Shown: positions 48,881 to 58,261, counted from the stretch's first letter. The stretch is 64,000 bases of DNA from Salinisphaera hydrothermalis C41B8 (GCF_000732535.1 NZ_APNK01000002.1:62001-126000); one strand, 5' to 3'. Notes: a model not told the origin generated them from the letters alone. Program-made: numbers and translations.

Positions 48881-50071
48881 ATGACCATCGATTACGACCC
48901 GGAATGGGGAACGGCCACCCGCGGCGTGCGGGCGGGTACGCATCGCGGCCCCGACGGCGAGCACAGCAGCGCCATCTACATGACGTCGAGCTTCGTGTTC
49001 GACTCGGCCGAAGCCTGCGCGGCGCGCTTTGCCGGCGAAGAACCGGGCAACATCTACTCCCGCTTCACCAACCCGACCGTCGATGCATTCTGCGATCGTC
49101 TGGCCGCCATGGAAGGTGGCGAAGCCTGCGTGGCGACTGGGTCCGGCATGTCGGCGATTCTCGCGACCTGCCTGGCCACGCTCGAATCGGGCGATCATAT
49201 CGTCGCTGCACATACGTTGTTCGGTTCCACCATCGGGATGTTCAACAACTATCTAGGCAAGCTCGGCATCCGCACGACCTATGTCGCGCCGGACGATGTC
49301 GAGGCCTGGAAAGCCGCGATCGAGCCGAACACGAAGATGCTGTTCGTGGAAACGCCGTCCAACCCGCTGACCGAGATCGTCGATCTGGGCGCGCTTGGCG
49401 CGCTGGCGGACGAGCACGGCGCCTGGCTGGTGGTCGACAACTGTTTCTGTACGCCGGCCTTGCAGCGACCGCTCGAGCTCGGCGCGCATATCGTGACGCA
49501 CTCGGCCACGAAATATATCGACGGCCAGGGCCGCGCGCTGGGCGGCGCCGTCGTCGGCGATGCCGACGTGGTCGGTGAACGCGTCTTTCGCTTCCTGCGC
49601 ACCTGCGGGCCGAGCATGAGCCCGTTCAACGCCTGGGTGTTCTACAAGGCACTGGAAACGCTGGAAGTGCGCATGCGCGCCCACTGCGAAAATGCCGGAC
49701 GGGTCGCGCAGTGGCTGGAGAGCCAGCCGGGCGTCGAGCATGTCTATTATCCGGGGCTGACATCGCATCCACAGCACGATCTGGCCGCCAAACAGCAGCC
49801 GGGCGGCTTTGGCGGCATCGTATCGTTTGATGTGAAAGGCGGGCGCGAAGGCGCGTTCAAGCTGATCAATTCGACGCAGATGCTGTCGATCACCGCGAAT
49901 CTCGGTGATACGCGGACGACCATCGTGCATCCGGCCAGCACGACCCATGCCCGCATTTCGGCCGAGGACCGCGCGCGCGCCGGTATCGGCGACGGGCTGG
50001 TCCGGGTCTCGGTCGGGCTGGAAAACGTCGACGACATCATCGCGGACCTCTGGCGCGGCCTGGCGGCGTGA
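48881..50071 (+). CDS. metZ: O-succinylhomoserine sulfhydrylase
   Basis: The 396-residue PLP enzyme of the Cys/Met family makes homocysteine from O-succinylhomoserine and sulfide. The cofactor lysine is Lys211 in HSATKYIDGQGR. The substrate region reads ETPSNPLTEIVDL, with a late LGDTRTTIVHPASTTHA. The IDGQGRALGGAV segment and the position after purF match Pseudomonas metZ. ATG 48881 follows AGGAGA. The next gene starts inside its stop codon (GTGA). Confidence 0.93.
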   Translation: MTIDYDPEWGTATRGVRAGTHRGPDGEHSSAIYMTSSFVFDSAEACAARFAGEEPGNIYSRFTNPTVDAFCDRLAAMEGGEACVATGSGMSAILATCLATLESGDHIVAAHTLFGSTIGMFNNYLGKLGIRTTYVAPDDVEAWKAAIEPNTKMLFVETPSNPLTEIVDLGALGALADEHGAWLVVDNCFCTPALQRPLELGAHIVTHSATKYIDGQGRALGGAVVGDADVVGERVFRFLRTCGPSMSPFNAWVFYKALETLEVRMRAHCENAGRVAQWLESQPGVEHVYYPGLTSHPQHDLAAKQQPGGFGGIVSFDVKGGREGAFKLINSTQMLSITANLGDTRTTIVHPASTTHARISAEDRARAGIGDGLVRVSVGLENVDDIIADLWRGLAA

Positions 50072-50871
50072 CGATGACGCCGGACGACGTGCATGCCGCG
50101 CTCATGGCGCGTAACCCGCGGGCCAAATGTCTGGCCACGCGGGCCTTGCACGCGGCCGACTCGAGCGGGCTGACGCGATCGTCCGGCGTGGCCGACGAGG
50201 TGCCGGTGCCGGGCCGCCCCGAGCGCCCGGCGTTGGTTCATCCGGCGAAACTGGCCCGGCGCGGGCTGGGGACCGAATACGGCCGGGCCGCGCTGATTCA
50301 TGCCATCGCGCATATCGAGTTCAACGCCATCAATCTCGGCCTGGATGCGGCCTATCGCTATCGTGGTCTGCCGGCGGATTATTACGCCGACTGGCTGTCG
50401 ATGGCGGCTGACGAATCGCGTCATTTCGAGATGCTCAACGATCGGCTGGCCGATTTCGGCTATACCTACGGCGATTTCGATGCCCACAACGGGCTCTGGG
50501 AGATGGCGGTCAAGACCGCCCATGACCCGATGGTGCGCATGGCGCTTGTGCCGCGCGTGCTCGAAGCGCGCGGGCTGGACGTCACGCCCGGCATCATCGA
50601 CAAGCTCAAGCGCGTCGGCGACGCCAAGACCGTGGCCATTTTCGAGCAGATTCTCGAAGAGGAAGTACCGCATGTAGAAATCGGCACGCGCTGGTTTCGT
50701 TATTTCGCGGAACCGCGCGGTCTCGACCCGGACACCACGTTCTTCGCCTTGCTCGACGAGTACATGAACGGCGGCCCGCCCGGGCCGTACAACCTGCCGG
50801 CACGCCGCGAGGCCCGGTTCTCGGAGCCGGAACTGGACGAGCTCACTGCGCGCGACGCCCGGCGATCCTGA
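50068..50871 (+). CDS. DUF455 ferritin-like di-iron protein
   Basis: The 267-residue protein belongs to the DUF455/COG2833 ferritin-like group. Candidate metal ligands lie in helices: HAIAHIEFNAINLGLDAA, MAADESRHFEML (ExxH) and ILEEEVPHVEIGTRWF. This is the pattern of carboxylate-bridged di-iron enzymes such as MiaE. The reaction is unknown; a hydroxylase or oxidase role is plausible. Its GTG overlaps the metZ stop by four bases, so it is co-translated with a methionine-synthesis enzyme. An ATG six bases later is an alternative start. Confidence 0.8.
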   Translation: MTMTPDDVHAALMARNPRAKCLATRALHAADSSGLTRSSGVADEVPVPGRPERPALVHPAKLARRGLGTEYGRAALIHAIAHIEFNAINLGLDAAYRYRGLPADYYADWLSMAADESRHFEMLNDRLADFGYTYGDFDAHNGLWEMAVKTAHDPMVRMALVPRVLEARGLDVTPGIIDKLKRVGDAKTVAIFEQILEEEVPHVEIGTRWFRYFAEPRGLDPDTTFFALLDEYMNGGPPGPYNLPARREARFSEPELDELTARDARRS

Positions 50872-50884
50872 GCGTGCGTATTCG

Positions 50885-51619
50885 CTACGCGGCGAATTCG
50901 CCGGCGGGATCGAGCCGCCGCCGCGTCACGCCGTCATCATCGACGATCAACACTTCGGCGATCTCGGGCCGCCAGTCGGCTACGACATAGCGCTCCAAGC
51001 CCTCGTCCAGATGGTCGGCGGGCCGATGGGTGTGACCATGAATGACACGGCGCGCGCCGTATTCCGCGGCGATCTCGGCGACGGTCGCCGTGTTCACGTC
51101 CATGATGTGCGCGGGTTTGGTTCGTTTGGCCGCGGTCGACCGCCGACGGGCACGCCGCGCAACCGTGCGTCGCAGCCACAGGGGCAGGGCAAGGCGTCGG
51201 CGGCGCCAGCCGGCGTCGGTGTACTTGGCGCGAAACGCCTGATGTGCGACGTCGTCGCTGCAGAACAGGTCGCCGTGAGCCAGCAGGGTAGGCACACCGT
51301 GGAGCGTCAGCGGGGTCGGATCGTCGAGGATCTGAAGCCGGGAGCGGCGTTCGAAGGCAGCGCCGACCGCGAAATCCCGATTGCCACGCATGAAATAGAG
51401 CGGGACGCCGCTTTCGGCCAGAGCGGCGAATGCATCCAGCGTGCCGGCATGCGGACCGATCGAACCGTCGTCGCCGATCCAGACATCGAACAGATCGCCC
51501 AGCACATACAGAGCATCCGCTTGGCGCGCCGGGCCGGCCAGATAGCCGGCGAGCCGACGCGCCGCCGGCTCGCGATCGTCAATCAGATGCAGATCAGCGA
51601 TGACATGGGTCGCGGGCAC
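50885..51619 (-). CDS. lpxH: UDP-2,3-diacylglucosamine diphosphatase
   Basis: The 244-residue calcineurin-type metallophosphatase of lipid A synthesis cleaves UDP-2,3-diacylglucosamine to lipid X. Metal-site motifs appear in order: IADLHLID, YVLGDLFDVWIGDD, MRGNRDF, LLAHGDLFCSDD and VIHGHTHRP. The GTG start at 51619 lies 10 bases after the ppiB stop and leaves the expected N terminus directly before the first motif. ppiB-lpxH pairing is also seen in Pseudomonas. Confidence 0.93.
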   Translation of the reverse strand: MPATHVIADLHLIDDREPAARRLAGYLAGPARQADALYVLGDLFDVWIGDDGSIGPHAGTLDAFAALAESGVPLYFMRGNRDFAVGAAFERRSRLQILDDPTPLTLHGVPTLLAHGDLFCSDDVAHQAFRAKYTDAGWRRRRLALPLWLRRTVARRARRRSTAAKRTKPAHIMDVNTATVAEIAAEYGARRVIHGHTHRPADHLDEGLERYVVADWRPEIAEVLIVDDDGVTRRRLDPAGEFAA

Positions 51620-51629
51620 GAGGCGCCGA

Positions 51630-52115
51630 TCAGATGACTTCAGCAGACTCGATGCGGACGGTTTCCTGCGGTGCGTCCTGGCGGAACGGGCCGGCCGCGC
51701 CGGTCGGTACCTTGGCGATCGCGTCGACGACTTCCATGCCCTCGACCACGCGGCCGAACACGGCATAACCCGGGCGCGTGCCCATGTCGTTGAGCTGCTC
51801 GTTGTCTTCAAGATTGATGAAGAACTGCGAGGTCGCCGAGTGCGGGTCCTGGGTGCGCGCCATCGACAGGGTGCCGCGCTCGTTGTCCAGGCCGTTGGCC
51901 GATTCGTTCTTGATCGGCGCACGCGTGGTCTTCTGGTTGAAGTTCTCGTCGAAACCGCCGCCCTGAACCACGAAGCCGGGGATCACACGATGGAAGATCA
52001 CGCCGTCGTAGAACCCGTCTCGGACGTAGGCGAGAAAATTCTCTGCGCTGATCGGCGCGTTGTCGGCGTCGACTTCGATATGAATATCGCCGAGATTCGT
52101 CTTGAATATGACCAT
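51630..52115 (-). CDS. ppiB: Peptidyl-prolyl cis-trans isomerase, cyclophilin B type
   Basis: The 161-residue cytoplasmic cyclophilin has no signal peptide. The active-site region reads [36 protein letters not shown] and [18 protein letters not shown]. It speeds prolyl isomerisation in protein folding. It lies between dusA and lpxH on the minus strand, with a 51-bp gap from dusA. Confidence 0.95.
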   Translation of the reverse strand: MVIFKTNLGDIHIEVDADNAPISAENFLAYVRDGFYDGVIFHRVIPGFVVQGGGFDENFNQKTTRAPIKNESANGLDNERGTLSMARTQDPHSATSQFFINLEDNEQLNDMGTRPGYAVFGRVVEGMEVVDAIAKVPTGAAGPFRQDAPQETVRIESAEVI

Positions 52116-52166
52116 GGTTAAGGCTCGTGTGAAAAACGTGATTGTGCGATAAGCCGTGCGGCTTGC

Positions 52167-53177
52167 CTACGCTGGCGTCGGTTCATCGGCGGGTGCGACG
52201 CGCGCTAGCGCCGCGTCGATCACTTCCAGACCGGCGCCGGGCCGGTTCGCTTGTTCGGACAATACGCGCCGCCAGGCACGCCCGCCGGGCTGGGCATGGA
52301 ACAGTCCGAGCATGTGCCGCGTCACACTTTGCAAGGTGTTTCCGGCGGCTAGATGACGGCCGATGAAATCGCGCATGGCTTCGACCACGTCGAAGCGCGA
52401 AGGCGCGGGCGTGTCGTCGTCGAAGAACCGGGCATCGACCGGCGCCATCGAATACGGATTGCGATAGGCCTCACGCCCGATCATCACGCCGTCCACGTGA
52501 TCGAGCTGCTCGGCGGCGGTGTCCAGATCGACGATGCCGCCATTGATCGACATCGGCAGGTCGGGAAAATCCGCGGCCAGTCGGTGCACGCGCGCATAGT
52601 CCAGCGGTGGCACTTCGCGGTTTTCCTTGGGCGACAGGCCCGATAACCACGCCTTGCGGGCGTGCACGATCAGCCGATCGGCGCCGGCCTCGGCCACGCG
52701 GGTGGCGAAATCGTGCAGGAATTCATAGCTGTCCTGATGATCGATGCCGATGCGGGTTTTTACCGTCACCGGAATCGATACCCGGGCCTTCATCGCGGCC
52801 ACGCAATCGGCGATGCGCTGTGGCTCGGCCATCATGCAGGCGCCGAACGCGCCGTTCTGGACGCGATCCGAGGGACAGCCCACGTTGATATCGACCTCGT
52901 CGAACCCGGCGTCGGCGGCCAGCTCGGCGCAATGCGCCATATCGGCCGGATCGCTGCCGCCAAGCTGAAGCGCCAGCGGGTGCTCGTCAACGTGGTGATC
53001 GAGGAAACGCGCGGTATCGCCGTGAATCAACGCGGCCGTGGTGACCATCTCGGTATAGAGCAGGGCATGGCGCGTGATGCGGCGCATGAAATAGCGCTGG
53101 GCCGGCGTCGTCCAGTCCATCATGGGGGCCACCGACACACGGGCCCCGGGCGGGTTGCGGCGAATCGAATCAGTCAT
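52167..53177 (-). CDS. dusA: tRNA-dihydrouridine(20/20a) synthase
   Basis: The 336-residue FMN enzyme reduces uridine to dihydrouridine in the tRNA D loop. Catalytic Cys101 lies in INVGCPSDRVQNGAFGACMM. VAPMMDWTTPAQRYFMR at the N terminus and LSPKENREVPPLDY are DusA-specific rather than DusB/C. The ATG at 53177 is only one base past an AGGAGA box, which is unusually close; no other in-frame start was found nearby. It is divergent from pyrD (96 bp). Confidence 0.95.
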   Translation of the reverse strand: MTDSIRRNPPGARVSVAPMMDWTTPAQRYFMRRITRHALLYTEMVTTAALIHGDTARFLDHHVDEHPLALQLGGSDPADMAHCAELAADAGFDEVDINVGCPSDRVQNGAFGACMMAEPQRIADCVAAMKARVSIPVTVKTRIGIDHQDSYEFLHDFATRVAEAGADRLIVHARKAWLSGLSPKENREVPPLDYARVHRLAADFPDLPMSINGGIVDLDTAAEQLDHVDGVMIGREAYRNPYSMAPVDARFFDDDTPAPSRFDVVEAMRDFIGRHLAAGNTLQSVTRHMLGLFHAQPGGRAWRRVLSEQANRPGAGLEVIDAALARVAPADEPTPA

Positions 53178-53273
53178 TCTCCTATTATCGCATTGGCACG
53201 ACGCGACGCTAAATCGTGCGCTGTGTGGCGCGAGCCCGCACAATAGTCGCGCGTATCCCAGACTGACCATGGC

Positions 53274-54290
53274 ATGTATTCGCTGATTCGACCGGCGCTG
53301 TTCGGCATGGACGCCGAGCGCACCCACGATATGACGCTCGACTGGCTATCGCGCCTGACATTTGGCGCGCAGCGGCTGTATGGCGCGCGCGTACCGCGCG
53401 TGCCGACCACGCTGATGGGCCTGTCGTTGCCCAATCCGGTCGGATTGGCCGCCGGGTTGGATAAGAACGCCGCGCATATCGACGGTCTGGCCGCGCTCGG
53501 TTTCGGGTTTCTGGAAGTGGGCACGGTGACCCCGCGCGCGCAGCCGGGTAACCCGAAACCGCGGCTGTTTCGTCTGCCTGAACAGCGCGCGCTGCTCAAT
53601 CGATTCGGCTTCAACAACGAAGGCGCCGACCAGCTGGTGGCCAACGTGCGCGGCGCGGCATACGACGGCGTGCTCGGCATCAATATCGGCAAGAACAAGA
53701 CGACACCGCCCGATCGGGCGGTCGCCGACTACACGACCGCACTCGCGACGGTCTACGATGCCGCCCACTACGTCACGCTCAACGTGTCGTCGCCGAACAC
53801 CGCTGGCCTGCGCGACTGGCAGGGCGAAGACGCGCTGGATGCGTTGCTTACGGCCGTGGTCGACGAGCGCAACCGGCTGGCCGATGCACGGCGCCGCTAC
53901 GTGCCGCTGGCGCTCAAGATCGCCCCGGATCTGGATGAAGCCGGCCTCGACGCGATCGTGGCGCGCCTGCGGCATCATCGCATCGATGGCGTCATCGCTA
54001 CCAACACCACCACGGCGCGGACGGATCTGCCGCTGGCCTGGCGCGAGGAGGCCGGCGGTGTGAGCGGGCGCCCGGTGCGTGCGGCCTCGAACCGGGTGAT
54101 CGCCGCGCTCAAGGCTCGGCTCGGCGACGAGATCCCGATCATCGGTGTGGGGGGCATCATGAGCGGGGCCGATGCAGCGGCCAAGATGGCGGCCGGGGCC
54201 ACCGCTGTCCAGCTCTATACCGGCCTGATCTATGCCGGGCCCGGCTTGGTCGGTGACTGTGTCCGCGCCGTGGGTCGTCGAGCCGCCTGA
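53274..54290 (+). CDS. pyrD: Dihydroorotate dehydrogenase (quinone), class 2
   Basis: The 338-residue membrane-associated flavoenzyme oxidises dihydroorotate and passes electrons to ubiquinone. The N-terminal helices [19 protein letters not shown] form the quinone tunnel typical of class 2. The catalytic serine lies in LNVSSPNT (Ser172/173), and the FMN phosphate site is in [13 protein letters not shown] with [18 protein letters not shown]-like element starts eight bases after its stop. Confidence 0.96.
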   Translation: MYSLIRPALFGMDAERTHDMTLDWLSRLTFGAQRLYGARVPRVPTTLMGLSLPNPVGLAAGLDKNAAHIDGLAALGFGFLEVGTVTPRAQPGNPKPRLFRLPEQRALLNRFGFNNEGADQLVANVRGAAYDGVLGINIGKNKTTPPDRAVADYTTALATVYDAAHYVTLNVSSPNTAGLRDWQGEDALDALLTAVVDERNRLADARRRYVPLALKIAPDLDEAGLDAIVARLRHHRIDGVIATNTTTARTDLPLAWREEAGGVSGRPVRAASNRVIAALKARLGDEIPIIGVGGIMSGADAAAKMAAGATAVQLYTGLIYAGPGLVGDCVRAVGRRAA

Positions 54291-54298
54291 GCCCTCGG

Positions 54299-54577
54299 GC
54301 GTGTTGAGGTTTAGTGTGCGTCCGCGCCAAGCGCTGTTTTGCGCCAAGCGAACGCGGCGTAGTCAATCCCGAGAGAGCGACGACGCTGGATTGCCGTCGC
54401 GTCGTTAATTTAACGGCGCTTGTTCCCTAAGGGGCGGGCTACCCAAAAAAAATTAACCCGGGGCGCCCGGCGGCGTTGCGAGTCTGGGTCGTGGCCCGCC
54501 CAGAGCCGGCGACTCGCGCCTTGCCGGACACGATTTGCGGACGCCAACGGGGCGCGGGCACGAAACCTCAACAGACC
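54299..54577 (-). mobile_element. MITE-like dispersed repeat B, copy 3
   Basis: This element is homologous over its full length to 18396-18700 but inverted. Its left end GCGTGTTGAGGTTT continues into GTCCGCGCCAAGCGCT, which is the right end of copy 1 in reverse. The right end AAACCTCAACAGACC is preceded by CACGATTTGCGGACGCCAAC, the reverse of copy 1's left interior. It has no coding capacity and lies eight bases past pyrD. Confidence 0.8.
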
Positions 54578-54604
54578 CTGGCCGCACGTCAGAAAAAAAG
54601 GTTG

Positions 54605-54638
54605 CTGTCACAAGAGCTTCATAAACCACGCGCATAGT
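54605..54638 (+). promoter_or_regulatory. Candidate PhoB box and -10 element of pstS
   Basis: CTGTCAC (54605-54611), four bases, then GCTTCAT (54616-54622) resembles a PhoB box of two seven-base repeats, although the second repeat matches only four positions. CATAGT at 54633-54638 lies 10 bases past the box, the usual distance for PhoB-activated promoters that lack a -35. It is 85 bases before pstS. Confidence 0.55.
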
Positions 54639-54689
54639 TGCTGTCGCACCAATGCATGACGCAACGAACTTTTCAGGAGCACGAGGTTT

Positions 54690-55757
54690 ATGTTTGTGAA
54701 ACGGACACATCGCGGCCGCTCGGCCCTTCTGCTGGCGGGCGTTGCCCTCGCCGCGTCGTCGGTCGGCACCGCTTTTGCCGCCACCAGTCTTACCGAGACG
54801 GGCTCGAGCCTTCTTTACCCGCTGTTCAACCTTTGGGTTCCGGCGTACACGAAAAAACACGAAGGCGTCCAAATCAATACGGCGGCCACGGGCAGCGGTA
54901 CCGGTATCGCGCAATCCACCCAAGGGATCGTTCAGATGGGGTCGTCCGACGCCTACTTGAGCGGCGCGCAGATGAAAAAGCATCCGAGCATGCTCAACAT
55001 CCCGGTCGCCATCTCGTCGCAGATGATCAACTACAACGTGCCGAATGCCAACAGCGATCATCTGAAGCTGAGCGGCCCGGTACTGGCCGATATCTATAGC
55101 GGCAAAATCCGTTACTGGGACAACAAGAAAATCGAATCGATGAACAGCGGCGCCCATCTGCCGCACAAGCGCATCGTGCCGATTCATCGTGCTGATGGCA
55201 GTGGCGATACCTTCCTGTTCACGCAGTTCCTGACCAAGTCGGCGAATAACTGGAAGGCGCACTACGGCACGACGGTGAGCTGGCCAAGCGTGCAGGGCGC
55301 CATCGGTGCCACCGGCAACTCCGGCATGGTGACCGCACTGCAAAACAACCCGTACTCGATCGCGTACATCGGCGTGAGCTACAAGGACCAGACCGACAAG
55401 GCCGGCTTGGGCGAAGCCAAGCTGAAGAACAAGTCGGGCAACTATGTGCTGCCGAACAAGCAGACCGTGCCGGCGGCCGCCGCGCAGATGGTGCCCAAGA
55501 CGCCGAAGAGTGAGCGTATCAGCCTGATCTACGCCAAGGGCAAGCAGTCGTATCCGATCATCAACTACGAATACGTGCTGGTTGACTCCAAGCAGCCGAA
55601 CAAGGAAACCGCCAAGGAACTCAAGCAGTTCCTGACTTGGGCGGTAAGCTCCGACGGCGGTAACAGCATGGAGTTCCTCAAGCCGGTGCACTTCATGCCG
55701 CTCCCGGCCAAGGCGCGTCAGCTGACGATGAGCCAGATCGACAAGATCCACGGTTAA
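54690..55757 (+). CDS. pstS: Phosphate ABC transporter substrate-binding protein
   Basis: The 355-residue periplasmic protein has a signal peptide cleaved after about residue 30 (VGTAFA). Phosphate-contact segments are TETGSSLLYPLF, ATGSGTGIAQ, SSDAYLS and HRADGSGDTFLFTQFL, as in the PstS family. It delivers phosphate to the PstCA channel. Lysine-rich surface loops are notable. A strong hairpin terminator directly follows, probably lowering expression of pstCA relative to pstS. Confidence 0.95.
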   Translation: MFVKRTHRGRSALLLAGVALAASSVGTAFAATSLTETGSSLLYPLFNLWVPAYTKKHEGVQINTAATGSGTGIAQSTQGIVQMGSSDAYLSGAQMKKHPSMLNIPVAISSQMINYNVPNANSDHLKLSGPVLADIYSGKIRYWDNKKIESMNSGAHLPHKRIVPIHRADGSGDTFLFTQFLTKSANNWKAHYGTTVSWPSVQGAIGATGNSGMVTALQNNPYSIAYIGVSYKDQTDKAGLGEAKLKNKSGNYVLPNKQTVPAAAAQMVPKTPKSERISLIYAKGKQSYPIINYEYVLVDSKQPNKETAKELKQFLTWAVSSDGGNSMEFLKPVHFMPLPAKARQLTMSQIDKIHG

Positions 55758-55773
55758 TCGCTCGCACGACATG

Positions 55774-55819
55774 ACCGGATAACGGTTGCGCCATGCGCGT
55801 GACCGTTATCCGGTTTTTT
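55774..55819 (+). terminator. Terminator or attenuating hairpin between pstS and pstC
   Basis: ACCGGATAACGGT (55774-55786) and ACCGTTATCCGGT (55802-55814) form a perfect 13-bp stem. The 15-base loop can itself fold (GCGC-CAT-GCGC), and a run of T residues follows to 55819. It lies 30 bases upstream of pstC in the same direction, so it likely allows partial read-through. Confidence 0.88.
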
Positions 55820-55849
55820 CCGTAATTGAGGTTTGCAAGAGGGGCGCCC

Positions 55850-56854
55850 ATGTCCGAGATCGTGACCACCCGTATCGATCAGTCGCTGCCGGCCGCCGGC
55901 CGCGCCAAGCGCTGGGTGTTTCGGGTCGGCCTGGGAGTTGTCGCGCTCATCATTCCGCTGGTTCTACTCGGCCTGCTGGCGTTTCTGACGCTGCAAGCAT
56001 GGCCCGCGATCCAGTTCAACGGCTTCGGCTTCCTGGTCAGTAACGACTGGGATCTGGGCAGCCAATATGGCACGCCGGTTTCAGTCGACGGCCACCAAGT
56101 ATTGCCGGGCGCAAGCTACGGCATTCTTTTTCTGATTTTCGGCACGCTCGCGAGTTCATTGCTCGCCGTGCTTTTTGCATTACCGGCCGGGGTGCTATCG
56201 GCGATGTTCATCGCCGAGGTCGTACCACAAGGCGCGCGCGATGTCGTTGCCGCCGTGGTCGAACTGCTGGCCGCCGTGCCCAGCGTGGTTTTCGGGCTGT
56301 GGGGTTACGTGGTCGTGATCCCGGTTTTCTCGCATTATGTCTATCCGCTGATGGCGGATGTCTTGGGTTTCATCCCGGGATTCGGCGGCCCGGTCGGCGC
56401 CGGCTACGGTTTGTTGACGGCCGGCGTCGTACTCGCGCTGATGGTCGTGCCCATCATTACCGCCAATGTTCGCGAGGCGATCTCGGCGGTTTCTCGGGGC
56501 GACGTCGAGGCGGGCTTCGCGCTCGGGGCCACACGTTTCGAAGTGGTGTGGAAAGTCGTACTGCCGCAGGTCAAGACGGCGATCGTCGGCGTCACCATAC
56601 TCGGTCTCGGCCGCGCGCTGGGCGAGACCATGGCGGTGCTCATGGTCAGCGGCAACGCGCTGGATATCCCGTCGAATATTTACAGCCCGTTCTCGACGAT
56701 GGCGGCGTTCATCGTGTCGCAGTTGGATAGCGCGTTGCAGGATCCGACAGGCATGGCTGTCGACAGCCTCAGCGAGATCGGTCTGATGCTTTTGATTCTC
56801 GGCATTATCGTGAATTCCATCGCCCGGCTGATCATGTGGCGGGTAAGGGGCTGA
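55850..56854 (+). CDS. pstC: Phosphate ABC transporter permease PstC
   Basis: The 334-residue inner-membrane permease has six membrane helices. Family segments include LFLIFGTLASSLLAVLFALP, ELLAAVPSVVFGLWGYVV and the ABC-contacting loop REAISAVSRGDVEAGFALGATR, with GLGRALGETMAVLMVSGN. It pairs with PstA. ATG 55850 follows AAGAGGGG; an upstream TTG at 55826 is possible. Two bases separate its stop from the pstA start. Confidence 0.95.
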   Translation: MSEIVTTRIDQSLPAAGRAKRWVFRVGLGVVALIIPLVLLGLLAFLTLQAWPAIQFNGFGFLVSNDWDLGSQYGTPVSVDGHQVLPGASYGILFLIFGTLASSLLAVLFALPAGVLSAMFIAEVVPQGARDVVAAVVELLAAVPSVVFGLWGYVVVIPVFSHYVYPLMADVLGFIPGFGGPVGAGYGLLTAGVVLALMVVPIITANVREAISAVSRGDVEAGFALGATRFEVVWKVVLPQVKTAIVGVTILGLGRALGETMAVLMVSGNALDIPSNIYSPFSTMAAFIVSQLDSALQDPTGMAVDSLSEIGLMLLILGIIVNSIARLIMWRVRG

Positions 56855-56856
56855 GC

Positions 56857-57738
56857 ATGTCTTCAACCGTATTGCAATCGCGTCTGGAGGGCATGGCCCG
56901 GTATCGGTACCATCGTCGACGCATACTCAGTCTGCTGGGGTGGGTCGTCTGCGGGGGCTTTTTCGTTCTGCTGGGCTTCGCGTTGGTCGATATCCTGGTC
57001 GAAATTGCAGCCGGTGGATTCCCGGCATTGAACACCAAGCTGTTTACCGAGCCGACTCAAGGCGTCTCGGGCGGGCTCGCCAATGCGATCGAGGGTACCG
57101 CTTTGCTGACCGCCGGCTCGGTGCTTATCGCCGGTCCGATCGGCATCGGTACCGGGATCTACATGGCGGAAAAGCAGGAGCGTGTGTTTTCACGCGTCGT
57201 GCGATTCATGGCCGATGTGCTCGTCGGTATCCCGTCGATCGTGCTGGGTCTGTTCGGCTACATCACCATGGTGGTGGGCCTGGGCTGGCACTTCTCGGTA
57301 CTCGCCGGCGCGATCACGTTGGCGATCATGATCACGCCGTACATTGCCAGAACCACCGAGCTTGCGTTGCTCGCCTTGCCGGGAAGTCTGCGCGAAGCGG
57401 CCTATGCGCTGGGGGCGACCGAGCCGGTGGTCGTGTTTCGCGTACTGCTGCCGAGTTGTGTCGGCCGCGTTCTGACGGGGCTCTTGCTCGCCATGGCCCT
57501 GTCGATGGGTGAAACCGCGCCGTTGATCTATACCGTGGGCTGGTCGAACTACACCTGGAATGGCCATCTCACCCATGAGCCGTTGGGTTATCTCACCTAC
57601 GTGATCTGGTCGTTCATCAACGAACCATTCGAGTCGGCCCACCAGCTTGCCTTTGCGGCCGCGTTGCTGATCACGTTCTTCGCGCTGGCCATCACGTTGG
57701 GATCGCGGCTCATTCTGAGCCGTCTGGATAAAAGCTAG
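56857..57738 (+). CDS. pstA: Phosphate ABC transporter permease PstA
   Basis: The 293-residue permease has six membrane helices. The conserved segments are GTGIYMAEKQ, LVGIPSIVLGLFGYITMV, the ABC loop SLREAAYALGATE and ALSMGETAPLIYTVG. It forms the channel with PstC. No pstB ATPase and no phoU follow, which is unusual; the next gene is on the opposite strand and its 3' end overlaps pstA by 29 bases. PstB must be supplied from elsewhere for transport. Confidence 0.95.
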   Translation: MSSTVLQSRLEGMARYRYHRRRILSLLGWVVCGGFFVLLGFALVDILVEIAAGGFPALNTKLFTEPTQGVSGGLANAIEGTALLTAGSVLIAGPIGIGTGIYMAEKQERVFSRVVRFMADVLVGIPSIVLGLFGYITMVVGLGWHFSVLAGAITLAIMITPYIARTTELALLALPGSLREAAYALGATEPVVVFRVLLPSCVGRVLTGLLLAMALSMGETAPLIYTVGWSNYTWNGHLTHEPLGYLTYVIWSFINEPFESAHQLAFAAALLITFFALAITLGSRLILSRLDKS

Positions 57739-58261
57739 CCGGTGAGTTCGGGGCGCCGACCCGCTTGAGCTGGTCGGCGAACACCCGACCGATGAAGTCG
57801 ATGCTGTCGGTCAGCCGATGCCCGTCGGCGACCAGATGGAGTGCAGCAGCGCGCGGCCGGGCGAAGGTGATGCTGGCGTCCACCGGCACGATATCGTCGT
57901 GCCAGCCGTGGATGACGACCGTGTCCGCCGGGCAATCGCGCGGATCGCCCGGATAGCCGTTCAAATACAGAGCAGGGGCCATGAGGAGCAACGCATCCGG
58001 CGCGAGTTCCGCGCAGGCCATCGCACTGACATAGCCGCCCATGCTGGAACCGACCAGCACCAGCGGTTGGCCGATCGGCTTGATTTCGAGCAGCCGAGTG
58101 ACCCGTTCGCGAGGATCGTCTACGCCCTGATAATCCGGGCTATCCACGGCGAAGCCGAGGTCGCGCGCGATGGCGGCGAGATGCTGGATCTTCGAGCCCC
58201 AGGGGCCGCTTTCCTTGCCGTGGGCGAATACCACGCGGGGTGAATCCGAGCGTTGCGTCAT
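57710..58261 (-). CDS. Small alpha/beta hydrolase, YqiA/YcfP-like
   Basis: The 183-residue single-domain hydrolase has the nucleophile elbow GSSMGG (Ser73), an acid in VIHGWHDDIVP (Asp122/123) and His148 in DGHRL. It resembles RBBP9/YqiA-type small esterases, whose natural substrates are unknown. The N terminus VVFAHGKESGPWGSK provides the oxyanion hole. ATG 58261 was chosen because the upstream extension lacks family sequence. Its end overlaps pstA in antisense. Confidence 0.82.
   Translation of the reverse strand: MTQRSDSPRVVFAHGKESGPWGSKIQHLAAIARDLGFAVDSPDYQGVDDPRERVTRLLEIKPIGQPLVLVGSSMGGYVSAMACAELAPDALLLMAPALYLNGYPGDPRDCPADTVVIHGWHDDIVPVDASITFARPRAAALHLVADGHRLTDSIDFIGRVFADQLKRVGAPNSPASFYPDGSE

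Larger units (their letters stand above)
54291..54689. other. Intergenic region between pyrD and pstS, with repeat B copy 3 and pstS control region
   Basis: This 399-bp gap has no gene. Repeat B copy 3 covers 54299-54577. The remaining 110 bases hold a candidate Pho box and a CATAGT -10 element before pstS. No terminator for pyrD was seen outside the repeat. Confidence 0.6.
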
